A stretch of DNA of 64,000 nt from Hyphomicrobiales bacterium (GCA_900471485.1 UCEU01000004.1:157900-221899), one strand, 5' to 3'; counted from the first letter of the stretch, positions 17,467 to 27,029 are shown. A program made the numbers and translations. Notes: a model not told the origin generated them from the sequence alone.

Positions 17467-18975
17467 GTGCTTAAGAACACCCTTAGAAATGCACTGATCG
17501 TTTCGTGCCAACCCGTGCCGGGCGGCGCCATGGACGATAGTCCCTATGTGGTCGGGTTTGCACTCGCTGCTCTCTCCGCCGGAGCCGCGGGACTACGCAT
17601 CGAATCCGCACGCTATGTGGCTGCCGTTCGCGCTGCGACCGACGCCCCGATCATCGGGCTGATCAAGCGCGATCTCGACGACAGCCCCGTCCGGATCACG
17701 CCATTCCTCGATGATGTCTGCGCGTTGGCGGACGCCGGAGCTGACATCATCGCCTTCGATGCCACCGATCGCGTGCGTCCCGCCTCGGTAAAGGCGCTTG
17801 CGCAGGCGGTGCGCGATGCAGGCAAGCTCTCGATGGCCGACTGCAGTTGTGTCGAGGACGCTGAGCGCGCGCTGGCGGCTGGTGTCGATTTCGTCGGCAG
17901 CACGATGTCCGGCTACACCGGTGGTCCGGAACCCGTCGATCCTGACATCGATCTCGTCGCGGCACTTCGAAAGCTCACGCCCAACGTTGTCGCGGAAGGT
18001 CGGATCCGCACGACGGAACAGGCTCAGGCCGCAGCCCGGGCAGGCGCATCCTGCGTGGTGGTCGGTTCGGCCATCACCCGCACCGAGCATGTAACTGCCT
18101 GGTTTCGTGACGCGGTGAACGAGGTGTATGCGCCAGCTCCTGTCGTGTTGGCGGTAGACCTTGGCGGGACCAAGATCATGGCTTCGCTCGTACAGGACGG
18201 CAAGGTGCTGGACACGACAGTGTTCGCAACCGATCGAGCCGGATCCGCCGAGAGCTGGGTCGCTTCGATTGTAGACGCCGTGGCGCCGTGGAAGGGAAGA
18301 TACTCTGCCGCCGGCATTGCCGTGACGGGCGCGGTCAGGGACGGAAAGTGGCGAGCGATGAACAAGGCCACGCTCGCTATCGACGGGGAGTTTCCGCTGG
18401 AGGCCCGCGCATCGCAATTGCTTGGCGTTCCGGTCGTTGTCGCCAATGACGCCCAGGCAGCGGCCTGGGGCGAGTTCAAGGCGACATCAGACCGCTCTGA
18501 TCTTGTCTTCATGACGGTGTCGACAGGGCTTGGTGGCGGGATCGTCGCTCACGGAAACCTGCTGCGCGGTGTGGCCGGCCATTTTGGCCAAATGCGGGGG
18601 ACATCCGAAGAGAACGTACCGCTCGAGAGCCGCATATGCGGTCCCTGGATCGCGTCCGAGGCAAAGCGCCTGGGACACCCGGTCGAGCCGAAACAGGTCT
18701 TCGCAGCAGCGGCCGCTGGAGAGGACTGGGCGGCATCCGTGGTTGACGGAGTTGCCCAACGCTTCGCGCGGCTCTGCTGCGACATTCAACTGTCGATCGA
18801 TCCTGCACGTATCATTATCGGCGGCGGTGTCGGGTTGGCTGCCGGTTTCCTCGATAAAGTCAACGCGGAAATTGCCGCGATCGGCCCATCCGCTCGGCCG
18901 CGACTGCTGTCCGCTGCACTGGGTACCAAAGCCGGAATAGTAGGTATCGCGGACCTGGCAGTCGTCGGTAGGTGA
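17467..18975 (+). CDS. nanEK: Bifunctional NanE-NanK: ManNAc-6-P epimerase fused to ROK-family kinase
   Basis: A 502-residue fusion. Residues about 1-225 are a canonical NanE domain: KNTLRNALIVSCQP, catalytic lysine in IIGLIKRDLDDSPVRITP, catalytic glutamate in VAEGRI and VVVGSAITR. Residues about 230-500 are a ROK sugar kinase: phosphate loop VLAVDLGGTKIMASL, VVVANDAQAAAWGEF with the catalytic aspartate, STGLGGGIV and IIIGGGVG. The kinase lacks the CxCGxxGC zinc cluster of most ROK proteins; only one cysteine remains, in ESRICGPW. GTG 17467 follows ACGGAG and fits the NanE start; TTG 17437 would overlap nagB. It would phosphorylate a mannosamine and epimerise the product. Confidence 0.88.
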   Translation: MLKNTLRNALIVSCQPVPGGAMDDSPYVVGFALAALSAGAAGLRIESARYVAAVRAATDAPIIGLIKRDLDDSPVRITPFLDDVCALADAGADIIAFDATDRVRPASVKALAQAVRDAGKLSMADCSCVEDAERALAAGVDFVGSTMSGYTGGPEPVDPDIDLVAALRKLTPNVVAEGRIRTTEQAQAAARAGASCVVVGSAITRTEHVTAWFRDAVNEVYAPAPVVLAVDLGGTKIMASLVQDGKVLDTTVFATDRAGSAESWVASIVDAVAPWKGRYSAAGIAVTGAVRDGKWRAMNKATLAIDGEFPLEARASQLLGVPVVVANDAQAAAWGEFKATSDRSDLVFMTVSTGLGGGIVAHGNLLRGVAGHFGQMRGTSEENVPLESRICGPWIASEAKRLGHPVEPKQVFAAAAAGEDWAASVVDGVAQRFARLCCDIQLSIDPARIIIGGGVGLAAGFLDKVNAEIAAIGPSARPRLLSAALGTKAGIVGIADLAVVGR

Positions 18976-19002
18976 ACCCACCGACATGTCGTGCTTGTGC
19001 GG

Positions 19003-19040
19003 ACAGCGCAGGGCCGGAGTTCCCTTCGGCCCTGCGCTGT
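19003..19040 (+). terminator. Strong hairpin ending the amino-sugar operon
   Basis: Perfect 14-base-pair stem ACAGCGCAGGGCCG (19003-19016) / CGGCCCTGCGCTGT (19027-19040) with a 10-base loop, 28 bases after the nanEK stop. No T run follows; it may end transcription from either side, since folD converges on it. Confidence 0.6.
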
Positions 19041-19125
19041 CGAGTGTGCGTGCTTGGTATCCCGCTGAACTACAGCCGGTCGAGCGACGCCCTCATTCGC
19101 GCATATTGCGCGGGTTTTGTCTTTC

Positions 19126-20037
19126 TCATCCGAAGGGTGAAGACAATGGAAACCAATGCTGCTGCAGGGGGCGGGCGGCCGACATCTTCGCTGCAGCGAG
19201 CGTGTTGTTCATCAGCATGGAAATCGTCATGGGGCCGACGCCGCCCGGAACGGGCGTGATCGCGCCGGCGATTTCCTTGCATCCAGAAAAATCGACATCG
19301 CCAATGATCCTGGTTCTGCCTTCTCCGCGCTCCGGTGCCGCAATCCGGTTGATGCCGACGTCGATCACCGTTGCGCCGGGCTTGACCCAATCGGCCTTGA
19401 TCAATTCCGCTCGCCCCACGGCGGCCACCAGAATGTCGGCCCGGCGGCAGACCGCAGGCAGATCGAGCGTGCGCGAATGTGCCATTGTCACGGTCGCATT
19501 GGCATCAAGAAGCAGTTGCGCCATCGGCTTGCCGAAAAGATTCGAACGGCCGACAACGACCGCATTCAAGCCCGATAGGTCGCGGCCATGGATGCGCGAT
19601 ACCAGCAACATGGCACCGGCCGGGGTGCACGAAATCAGGCCAGTCGCGAGATCGCCGGCATTCATCACATGCAGGCCGTCTACATCCTTCTCCGGACGGA
19701 TCGACTGTATGACGGGCTCGGCGTCAAGATGGTCGGGAAGCGGTAGCTGGACGAGTATGCCGTGGATGACGGGATCTGCATTCAGTGCCTCAATCAGTCT
19801 AAGCAGGTCCAGTTGGCTCGTCTCCCTAGGCAGCGTGTGCTGCACCGAATGGAAGCCACACTCCTTTGCCATCCGGCCTTTGGCGCCGACATAGGCATGG
19901 CTCGCCGGGTCGTCGCCGACGATCACGACGGCAAGCCCTGCCTTGATGCCGCTCTCCGCCTCGAACGTGGCGTGCGAAGCCTTGACGGCGTCGATTGCCA
20001 AGGCAGCCTCTGCTTTGCCGTCGATAATGATTGCCAT
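19126..20037 (-). CDS. folD: Bifunctional methylene-THF dehydrogenase / methenyl-THF cyclohydrolase (FolD)
   Basis: Interconverts 5,10-methylene-THF, methenyl-THF and 10-formyl-THF. The 303-residue protein has the catalytic YVGAK pattern with its lysine, [17 protein letters not shown], the NADP-binding segment [17 protein letters not shown] and the closing [10 protein letters not shown]. The last 20 or so residues, after NNTLAAAKM, extend beyond the usual FolD end. GGAG precedes the ATG, and the gene is 16 bases after soxG, so it is the last gene of the sox operon. That position fits capture of the methylene-THF released by sarcosine or N-methylglutamate oxidation. Confidence 0.92.
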   Translation of the reverse strand: MAIIIDGKAEAALAIDAVKASHATFEAESGIKAGLAVVIVGDDPASHAYVGAKGRMAKECGFHSVQHTLPRETSQLDLLRLIEALNADPVIHGILVQLPLPDHLDAEPVIQSIRPEKDVDGLHVMNAGDLATGLISCTPAGAMLLVSRIHGRDLSGLNAVVVGRSNLFGKPMAQLLLDANATVTMAHSRTLDLPAVCRRADILVAAVGRAELIKADWVKPGATVIDVGINRIAAPERGEGRTRIIGDVDFSGCKEIAGAITPVPGGVGPMTISMLMNNTLAAAKMSAARPLQQHWFPLSSPFG

Positions 20038-20053
20038 GGCTGAAGCTCCGATC

Positions 20054-20584
20054 TCAACTAAACTCGAGGCTCATGCGGACGAGATCGTCCCAGAGACTTT
20101 CAGCAAAGCCCCGCAGCACGATGAGCTCGAAAGTCTCGGGGCCAGTTCGCGTTACATGTGCTGAGATATGGCCGATCAGCGTCGTCGCGGATTGTCCGAC
20201 GGGAAAGGCGGGGATGGCGAGGTCGACGGCCGTGCCCTTGGCCAGGACGTTCATCGCCATCTTTCCCCTGACAACGATGCGTACGCGGCCATGGCTCTGA
20301 TCGACGATATCAGCCCTCGTCTTGAGGGCCGCTTCCAATGCGGCAAATGCCGCGCGGGGCAAAGCGGTTTCACCGACGGCAAACCATTGGCCGGGCGATG
20401 CCGGCCTCAATGTCAGCCCCGCGGTAGCGGCTTCGGCGCCGAGGTCGAGCGTGGCATGGGCTGAGGGATTGTCCAGGAGATGAAGCAGGGTTCCTTCCGG
20501 CAGCGCTTCAATGCTGACGCCGTTGCGGATGACGGGCGGCCTGTCGGCCAGCGCGGGTCGGAGGGTGATGCGATAGTCGCTCAT
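20054..20584 (-). CDS. soxG: Sarcosine oxidase gamma subunit (SoxG; MgdD-like)
   Basis: Small subunit of 176 residues of a heterotetrameric, THF-dependent amine oxidase or dehydrogenase. It is recognised mainly by position after soxA and by family-like stretches such as [36 protein letters not shown] and [19 protein letters not shown], which place it among folate-binding YgfZ/GcvT-related gamma subunits. Comes 15 bases after soxA with a GGGAG ribosome binding site. In the N-methylglutamate pathway the equivalent subunit is MgdD. Confidence 0.88.
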   Translation of the reverse strand: MSDYRITLRPALADRPPVIRNGVSIEALPEGTLLHLLDNPSAHATLDLGAEAATAGLTLRPASPGQWFAVGETALPRAAFAALEAALKTRADIVDQSHGRVRIVVRGKMAMNVLAKGTAVDLAIPAFPVGQSATTLIGHISAHVTRTGPETFELIVLRGFAESLWDDLVRMSLEFS

Positions 20585-20599
20585 ACGGATCTCCCGGGC

Positions 20600-23566
20600 T
20601 CAGAGGTGCAGTTTGGTGTTGTCGGGATCGAAGAAGACGGGATTGCACAGACGGCCCGTTGTGAATTCGTCACGCAAGCCGTTCCACACCTGAATCTCCT
20701 CGCCGTGCCGGGAGGCGCCGCGGCGCACAAGGGCAAGGCCGATCGTCGAGCCGAGGTGCGGCGAATAGCAACTGGAGGTGACATAGCCCTGATCGTTCTC
20801 CAGCGTGGCCGCCGCACCTTTAGCAAGGATGTGCGATCCGGTACGAAAGCTGGTCGAGGCGTCGACGGGCATGACGCCGACCAGTTGGTGGCGGTTGGGA
20901 TCGTTCAGGCCCTCGCGCGTCAGCATTCGCTTGCCGATGAAATCCGCCTTGGCGGCCGAGACCATCTTGCCGGAACCAAGGTCGCTGGCCACCACCGTGC
21001 CGTTGATCTCGTTGTGGGTGACGTGACCTTTTTCGATGCGCAGAACCGAGAGCGCCTCGACACCATAGGGCTGGATGCTGTGTTCATGGCCCGCCTCCAT
21101 GATCGCATCGGCAACGCATTCGCCATAGCCGGCCGGCACCGCGAGCTCATAGGCGAGTTCGCCGGAGAACGAGATGCGAAACAGCCGGCCGTGCACCCGT
21201 CCGCCGAAAAGCGAGACTTCGGAAGCTCCGAGGAAGGGAAAGGCTTCGTTCGAGATATCCGCGTCGACGATCTGCTGCAGGATTGCCCGCGATTTCGGTC
21301 CGGCGACTGCCATCTGTGCCCATTGGTCGGTCACCGACGCGAGCCGTACGTCGAGTTCCGGCCAGAGCGCCTGAGAGCAGAATTCCAGGTGGTTCATCAC
21401 GCCTGCGGCATAGGCCGTGGTCGTGGTCATGAAGTAGCGCGTTTCGTCCAGACGGCTCGTCGTGCCGTCGTCATAGATCATCCCGTCCTCGCGCAGCATC
21501 AGGCCATAGCGCGCCTTGCCGACCGGTAGTTTAAGAAAGGCGTTGGAATAGACACGGTTGAGGAATTCGGCCGCGTCGCCACCAGTGATCTCGATCTTGC
21601 CGAGCATCGACACGTCGCAGAGACCGGCATTGGCACGAACGTTCGTCACTTCCCGATCCACGCTCTCGCGCCAGCCGGTCTCACCGGCGCGCGGGAACCA
21701 GGAGGAGCGATACCAAAGGCCCGTCTCCACGAAGACAGCGCCGTTCCTTTTCGCCCAGTCGTGCAGGGGCGATTTACGCACCGGCTGGAAGTGGTGGCCG
21801 TGCGAAGAACCGGTCAGCGCGCCGAAGGAGACAGGCGTATAAAAGGGGCGGAAGGTCGTCGTGCCCACCTCGGCCGGCGAAATGCCACGGGCCTCGGCGA
21901 GCAAGGCGATGGCGTTGACGTTGGAGAGCTTGCCTTGATCCGTCGCCATGCCGTTGGTCGTGTAACGCTTGGCAAGCTCCACATGGCCATAGCCTTCCTG
22001 CACCGCAAGGCCGAGATCCTTCTTGTGGACATCGTTCTGGTAGTCGACGAAAGCCTTGCCGGTGATGCCGGCAATGGTCCAGAGGGGCTTCGCCGGCGCG
22101 GGGGCGATCTCGCCGGATACCGTGCCGAAAGCAGTGTTTACGGAAGTGAAGCCAAGTGCCCGGACAAGTGCCGCTGCCTTGCTCGCGCCATCCTCGATGC
22201 AGGCGGCGATACCGTCGATACCGGTGCAGGCGCCCGAAAGCGAGAGGCGTTCCAGGTTTGGCGGTGCCATGAAGCTGGCATTGTCATCCGACCATTGCGG
22301 TTTGCCGCCGCGATGGCATGCAAGATGGATGATGGGGCTGAATCCACCCGACATGGCAAGCGCATCGACCTTCAGCACTTCGCTTCCGTTGCTGCCGCGA
22401 AGGCTGATCGCCGACAGGGCTTTGCCTCCTGTGGCATCGCTGACCACTGCGCCTGCTATGATGCGTGCGCCGCCGGAATAGGAAGCGGGTACTGCGCCGC
22501 GCCGGCTGTCAATGATTGTCACCGAATGAACGCCTGCAGTTTCCAGGTCGCGGGCCAGCGCATAGCCGCTGTCGTTGGTCGTGAAGATTGCGACGTCGCG
22601 ACCCGGCGCAACGGCATATCGGTTGAGATAGCTGCGCATGGCGCCGGCCATCATCACGCCAGGAACATCGTTGCAACCGAAGACGAGAGGCCGTTCCTCT
22701 GCGCCGGTGGCCAGAAGTGCCTGCTTGGCGACGATGCGCCACAGCCGCTCGACAGGCAGATGCGTCACCGGAACGCCGACATGTTTCTGCACCCGTTCCA
22801 CCGCCCCGAAGACATTGCCGTCATACCAGCCGAACACGGTCGTACGCGGCATGACCGTGACATTCGGAAGGGCTGCCAGCTCATCGAGGAGGCCAGCGAC
22901 GAAGACGGGTCCCGGCTTTCCGTCGATGGTCGCCGTTTCGGCGAGCAACCCACCGCCCGGCTGCGAGTGTTCGTCGGCCAAGATGACACGCGCCCCGGAT
23001 CGGCCGGCCGCGAGCGCTGCCGCAAGACCTGCGGCGCCGCCGCCGACCACCAGCAGGTCGCAATGCGCCCATGTCTTCTCGTAGGTATCCGGATCGGGTT
23101 CGTATGTCGCCTTGCCGAGGCCAGCGGCGCGGCGGATGAAGGGTTCGTAGAGCTTTTCCCAGAGACCGGCCGGCCACATGAACGTCTTGTAATAGAAGCC
23201 GGCGCCCAGGAACGGCGACAGAAGACTGTTCATTGCTCCGATGTCGAAATTCAGCGACGGCCAACGGTTCTGGCTCTTTGCCTCCAGCCCCTGATACAGT
23301 TCTTGCATCGTGGCACGTGTATTCGGCTCAGTGCGCCCGCCCTGTCCGATCGTCATCAGCGCGTTCGGCTCCGCGGTACCGGCGGTCAGGATGCCGCGCG
23401 GGCGGTGGTACTTGAAGCTGCGACCGACAAGCAATTGGCCGTTGGCCAGAAGCGCCGAGGCGAGGCTGTCGCCCTCGAGGCCGAGCATGCGCTTGCCGTC
23501 GAAGGAAAAGGAGAGGGGCTTGCCGCGGTCGATCAGGCCGCCTGTCGGGAGACGATAGGATGTCAT
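20600..23566 (-). CDS. soxA: Sarcosine oxidase alpha subunit (SoxA; MgdC-like)
   Basis: Large subunit of 988 residues, full length for the family. Domains in order: a Fer2-like N-terminal part (about 15-100, with SFSFDGKRMLGLEGDSLASA), an NAD-binding domain (about 170-450, with LLVVGGGAAGLAAALAAGRS), and a GcvT-like folate-binding half (about 590-980, with NAGLCDVSMLGKIEITGGDA and PYGVEALSVLRIEKGH). It channels the methyl carbon to tetrahydrofolate. ATG overlaps the soxD stop by 4 bases. The subunit set cannot by itself tell sarcosine oxidase from N-methylglutamate dehydrogenase; the glxBCD and ligase genes nearby favour the latter. Confidence 0.93.
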   Translation of the reverse strand: MTSYRLPTGGLIDRGKPLSFSFDGKRMLGLEGDSLASALLANGQLLVGRSFKYHRPRGILTAGTAEPNALMTIGQGGRTEPNTRATMQELYQGLEAKSQNRWPSLNFDIGAMNSLLSPFLGAGFYYKTFMWPAGLWEKLYEPFIRRAAGLGKATYEPDPDTYEKTWAHCDLLVVGGGAAGLAAALAAGRSGARVILADEHSQPGGGLLAETATIDGKPGPVFVAGLLDELAALPNVTVMPRTTVFGWYDGNVFGAVERVQKHVGVPVTHLPVERLWRIVAKQALLATGAEERPLVFGCNDVPGVMMAGAMRSYLNRYAVAPGRDVAIFTTNDSGYALARDLETAGVHSVTIIDSRRGAVPASYSGGARIIAGAVVSDATGGKALSAISLRGSNGSEVLKVDALAMSGGFSPIIHLACHRGGKPQWSDDNASFMAPPNLERLSLSGACTGIDGIAACIEDGASKAAALVRALGFTSVNTAFGTVSGEIAPAPAKPLWTIAGITGKAFVDYQNDVHKKDLGLAVQEGYGHVELAKRYTTNGMATDQGKLSNVNAIALLAEARGISPAEVGTTTFRPFYTPVSFGALTGSSHGHHFQPVRKSPLHDWAKRNGAVFVETGLWYRSSWFPRAGETGWRESVDREVTNVRANAGLCDVSMLGKIEITGGDAAEFLNRVYSNAFLKLPVGKARYGLMLREDGMIYDDGTTSRLDETRYFMTTTTAYAAGVMNHLEFCSQALWPELDVRLASVTDQWAQMAVAGPKSRAILQQIVDADISNEAFPFLGASEVSLFGGRVHGRLFRISFSGELAYELAVPAGYGECVADAIMEAGHEHSIQPYGVEALSVLRIEKGHVTHNEINGTVVASDLGSGKMVSAAKADFIGKRMLTREGLNDPNRHQLVGVMPVDASTSFRTGSHILAKGAAATLENDQGYVTSSCYSPHLGSTIGLALVRRGASRHGEEIQVWNGLRDEFTTGRLCNPVFFDPDNTKLHL

Positions 23567-23835
23567 GCGGTCACCTTGGTGCGGTTGGCGGCGTCGCGAC
23601 TGTCGAAAATTTCATGGGTGGCGGTGTCGCGGGTCACGACGAGCCACCGCCGGCAGCCGGACGTGTGGTGCCAGTATTCCTCATAGGCGCCGCGAGGGTT
23701 TGCGCGCAGATAGACATAGTCGAACCAGGTTTCCTGCGGTGCGTCCGGCGTCGGGCGATCGAGCACGGCGCCTTTCACGGTGAATTCTTCCTTGGGTCTT
23801 GCGCCGCAATGCGGGCAGGTGACGAGGCTGGCCAT
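23563..23835 (-). CDS. soxD: Sarcosine oxidase delta subunit (SoxD; MgdB-like)
   Basis: Zinc-binding subunit of 90 residues. It begins with LVTCPHCGARPKEEFTVKG, giving the CPHC zinc site, followed by the well conserved segments DYVYLRANPRGAYEEYWHH and GCRRWLVVTRDTATHEI. The length matches the family. It sits between soxB (24 bases upstream) and soxA (4-base overlap), the standard soxBDAG order. Confidence 0.93.
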   Translation of the reverse strand: MASLVTCPHCGARPKEEFTVKGAVLDRPTPDAPQETWFDYVYLRANPRGAYEEYWHHTSGCRRWLVVTRDTATHEIFDSRDAANRTKVTA

Positions 23836-23859
23836 GTCAGTATCCTTGGGTCCGGCGGA

Positions 23860-25110
23860 TCAGTGCAGATTCGGTTGGGCGCCCTGGCCCTTCTCGTCGA
23901 TCAGATAGCCGCGTTCGAAACGATCGAGCCGCATCTGACGGGTGGTCGGATGGGGGGCGTCCCTGGCGAGGAGATGGGCGAAGCAGAAGCCGGACGCGGG
24001 TGTCGCCTTGAAGCCGCCATAGCACCAGCCGGCATTGAGATAGAGGTTGTCGACCGGCGTTCTGTCGATGATCGGCGTGCCGTCCATCGACATGTCCATG
24101 ATGCCGCCCCAGGAGCGCAGGACGCGCACGCGCGAAAGCGCCGGGATCATAGCCTTGCCGGCTTCGGCGACATGTTCGACTGTCGCCATGTTGCCGCGCT
24201 GGGCGTAAGAGTTGTAGCCGTCAATGTCGCCGCCGAAGACGAGGCCGCCTTTATCCGACTGGGACACATAGAAATGCCCGGCGCCGAAGGTCACCACATT
24301 GTCGATGAAGGGCTTCAGCCCTTCCGAAACGAATGCCTGCAGCACATGGCTCTCGATCGGCAGCTTCAGACCCGCCATTTGGGCGACGCGAGATGAATTG
24401 CCGGCGGCAGCCAGAGCGAGTTTGCCACAGCCGATGAAGCCCTTCGTCGTCTCGACCCCGATGGCGCGGCCGTTTTCCCGGCGAATCCCGGTGACTTCGC
24501 AATTCTGGATGATGTCGACGCCGCGCATGTCGGCGCCGCGGGCATAGCCCCAGGCGACGCCGTCATGACGGACCGTGCCGCCGCGGCGCTGCATGAGGCC
24601 GCCCTGTATCGGGAAGCGGGCATTGTCGAAATCGAGGAACGGCAGCATGGACTTGATCGCTTGGCGATCGAGCAGGTCGGCATCGACGCCGTGGAGCCGC
24701 ATGGCGTTGCCGCGACGGGTATAGGCATCGCGCTGGGCATCGGAATGGTAGAGGTTGATGACGCCGCGCTGCGATACCATGGCGTTGAAATTGAAGTCCT
24801 GCTCGAGCCCTTCCCAGAGCTTCATCGACAACTCGTAGAAGGGATTGTTGCCCTCGAGCAGGTAGTTGGAGCGGATGATCGTGGTGTTGCGGCCGACATT
24901 GCCCGAGCCGATATAGCTCTTCTCGAGCACGGCGACATTGGTGATGCCGTATTCCTTGGCGAGGTAATAGGCAGTCGCCAGGCCATGGCCACCACCGCCG
25001 ATGATAATGATGTCGTAATGCGGCTTGGGCTGTGGGTCACGCCAGGCCGCGCCCCAGGATTTATTGCCCTTAAGGCCGTTCAGGAAGATCGAAAGAGCGG
25101 AATAGCGCAT
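23860..25110 (-). CDS. soxB: Sarcosine oxidase beta subunit (SoxB; MgdA-like)
   Basis: Flavoprotein subunit of 416 residues that carries the amine-oxidising site. The FAD-binding Rossmann motif is DIIIIGGGGHGLATAYYLAKEYG (about 35-57), followed by VAVLEKSYIGSGNVGRNTTI, where a histidine or similar residue in this region binds FMN covalently in the family. The C-terminal end contains LYLNAGWCYGGFKATPASG, a typical SoxB segment. First gene of the soxB-D-A-G-folD operon, divergent from the GlxA-type regulator across 89 bases. Confidence 0.93.
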   Translation of the reverse strand: MRYSALSIFLNGLKGNKSWGAAWRDPQPKPHYDIIIIGGGGHGLATAYYLAKEYGITNVAVLEKSYIGSGNVGRNTTIIRSNYLLEGNNPFYELSMKLWEGLEQDFNFNAMVSQRGVINLYHSDAQRDAYTRRGNAMRLHGVDADLLDRQAIKSMLPFLDFDNARFPIQGGLMQRRGGTVRHDGVAWGYARGADMRGVDIIQNCEVTGIRRENGRAIGVETTKGFIGCGKLALAAAGNSSRVAQMAGLKLPIESHVLQAFVSEGLKPFIDNVVTFGAGHFYVSQSDKGGLVFGGDIDGYNSYAQRGNMATVEHVAEAGKAMIPALSRVRVLRSWGGIMDMSMDGTPIIDRTPVDNLYLNAGWCYGGFKATPASGFCFAHLLARDAPHPTTRQMRLDRFERGYLIDEKGQGAQPNLH

Positions 25111-25199
25111 CGGTGGGCCCTCGATAATGTGAGGGCAGGATAGAAGCGTTTACCGGTGAAGACTTGCAGAAAAGAGACGAATAAATGTAAGATTGGGCC

Positions 25200-26174
25200 A
25201 TGAGACTATCGGACGCCAAAAATAAGCAGAAAGTCGGTTTCCTCTTGATGCCGAATTTTGCGCTCATGTCCTACGCCTCGGCAGCGGAGCCGTTGCGCGC
25301 TGCAAACCTCATTGCCGGTACCGATCTGTACGAGGTCGTGCAGTTGTCGGTGGATGGCGGCGCTGTCATCACTTCGTCCGGTCTGTCGGTCAGTTGCCGG
25401 GGCTTATCTGCGGAAGGGAGCTCCTGCCACACGATCTTTGTTTGCGCAGGCGGCAATCCGAGAGACTGGCTGGTAGCAGAGACCGGTTACAGCACCCTGC
25501 GCAAGCTGGGACGGCAAGGCGTGCGGGTAGGCGGCATTTCCAGTGGCGCTTACGTTTTGGCGGCGGCAGGTTTGCTCGACAATCGCGACTTCACCATCCA
25601 TTGGGAGCATGCCGGCGTCCTGCGCGAGGCTTTTCCGCATCTCTCGCCGCGCCAGGCACGCTACGTGATTGATGGTGATCGGGTGACTTGCGCTGGTGGG
25701 ATCGCGCCTCTCGATATGATGCATGCAATGATCGCCGAGCGCATGGGGTCACATTTCGCCCGCCGTGTCTGCGACTGGTATCTGCATACGGCGGTCGCCG
25801 AGCCCGGCGCGCCGCAGCGAGGTTCGGCGCCGCAACGGTTCGGAACGCATCATCCGGCGCTGTTGGCGGTGCTCGAAAAAATGGAGGCGTCGATCGAGCA
25901 TCCCCTCGCACGAGGCGAGATGGCCAAGATCGCCGGCGTCAGCATCCGACATCTGGACAGGCTGTTTGCCGAAAATCTGGCTGAGGGATTTCTGGAAACG
26001 TATCGCAACATCCGTCTTGACCATGCACGGCGTTTGCTGGAGCAAAGCCCCCTGTCGGTCGGCGAGATTGCTTTCGCATGCGGGTTTTCCAGCTCGGGCC
26101 ATTTCTCTCGCGCGTTCAAGATACGCTTTCAGGCAACGCCGCATGCGATGCGCGAAAAGATTTCCTCTGAATAA
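25200..26174 (+). CDS. glxA: GlxA family regulator (DJ-1/PfpI domain plus AraC HTH)
   Basis: Regulator of 324 residues. The N-terminal DJ-1/PfpI domain (about 10-185) has VGFLLMPNFALMSYASAAEP and the nucleophile-elbow-like GGISSGAYVLAAAGLL, with serine where enzymes have cysteine. The C-terminal AraC domain (about 220-320) shows MAKIAGVSIRHLDRLF and IAFACGFSSSGHFSRAFK. It is divergent from soxB and lies upstream of glxBCD, the position of glxA in Sinorhizobium meliloti. It may sense a methylated amine or its glutamyl derivative and activate one or both operons. Confidence 0.88.
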   Translation: MRLSDAKNKQKVGFLLMPNFALMSYASAAEPLRAANLIAGTDLYEVVQLSVDGGAVITSSGLSVSCRGLSAEGSSCHTIFVCAGGNPRDWLVAETGYSTLRKLGRQGVRVGGISSGAYVLAAAGLLDNRDFTIHWEHAGVLREAFPHLSPRQARYVIDGDRVTCAGGIAPLDMMHAMIAERMGSHFARRVCDWYLHTAVAEPGAPQRGSAPQRFGTHHPALLAVLEKMEASIEHPLARGEMAKIAGVSIRHLDRLFAENLAEGFLETYRNIRLDHARRLLEQSPLSVGEIAFACGFSSSGHFSRAFKIRFQATPHAMREKISSE

Positions 26175-26182
26175 ACGAATGT

Positions 26183-26192
26183 TTCTTGTAAG
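26183..26192 (+). promoter_or_regulatory. Half-site TTCTTGTAAG before the XRE-cupin gene
   Basis: The sequence TTCTTGTAAG matches 9 of 10 bases of TTCTTTTAAG in the dyad before glxB (27047-27056). It lies 36 bases before the regulator gene and could be a site for autoregulation. Confidence 0.3.
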
Positions 26193-26227
26193 GAATGTTC
26201 TTTGGTTGGAAAACATGAGGTGAAGAG

Positions 26228-26902
26228 ATGGCGGGCAACAAGTCGAAGGACGCAGCAAGTCAGGCGTTCGCTGCGGGCCCGCTGTCTCAGGATCCACACG
26301 CCACCCGCGAGCCACGGGAGAACAATCTCGAAATGGCGATCGGCCATGAGGTGCGCACATATCGCAAGGCGCTCGGGATCACGGTGACGGATCTTTCGAC
26401 GGCGACGGGCATATCCGTCGGCATGTTGTCGAAGATCGAAAACGGAAACATCTCGCCCTCGCTGACAAGTCTGCAGTCGCTCTCCAAGGCGCTTGGCGTG
26501 CCGCTTACCTCGTTCTTCCGTCGGTTCGAAGAGCCGCGCAACGCGATCTTCGTAAAGGCGGGCGAAGGGGTAAACATCGAGCGCCGCGGCACGCGTGCGG
26601 GCCACCAATACAGCCTGCTCGGCCACATAGACAACAACTCCAGCGGTGTAACGGTCGAACCGTATCTCATCACTCTAACTGCAGAATCGGACGTTTTCCC
26701 GACATTCCAGCACGACGGAATGGAGGTTCTCTATATGCTCGAAGGGGAGGTCGTGTACCGTCATGGTGACCAACTCTATCACATGAAACCGGGGGACAGC
26801 CTGTTCTTCGATGCTGATGCGCCGCACGGTCCCGAGGAGCTCGTAGCGCTGCGCTGCAGGTATCTCTCGATTATCTCCTACCCGAAACGGGACAATGGCT
26901 AG
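26228..26902 (+). CDS. XRE family regulator with C-terminal cupin sensor
   Basis: A 224-residue regulator with an HTH at about 35-90 (EVRTYRKALGITVTDLSTAT, then SVGMLSKIENGNISPSL) and a cupin_2 domain at about 145-220 (FQHDGMEVLYMLEGEVVYRH, MKPGDSLFFDADAPHGP). Proteins of this type often control amino-acid, polyamine or methylated-amine genes. It lies between glxA and glxB, all on the same strand, after a 53-base gap. The cupin residues (histidine and glutamates) are present, so metal or small-ligand binding is plausible. Likely target: glxBCD-glnT. Confidence 0.87.
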   Translation: MAGNKSKDAASQAFAAGPLSQDPHATREPRENNLEMAIGHEVRTYRKALGITVTDLSTATGISVGMLSKIENGNISPSLTSLQSLSKALGVPLTSFFRRFEEPRNAIFVKAGEGVNIERRGTRAGHQYSLLGHIDNNSSGVTVEPYLITLTAESDVFPTFQHDGMEVLYMLEGEVVYRHGDQLYHMKPGDSLFFDADAPHGPEELVALRCRYLSIISYPKRDNG

Positions 26903-27029
26903 ATGCCTTTTGCCTACAACTTGTCTGTCACCCGCAGCGTATTCGCGATGACTGCTGAAATTGCAGGCATGTTGCCGGACGGTGCGATGACAAACTAGGC
27001 AGCATGCTCATTGCGACGCCGAATTATTC

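Noticed and set aside
21761..23686. Plus-strand open frame of 641 codons
   Set aside because: Antisense to soxA, whose protein is full length and clearly recognisable.
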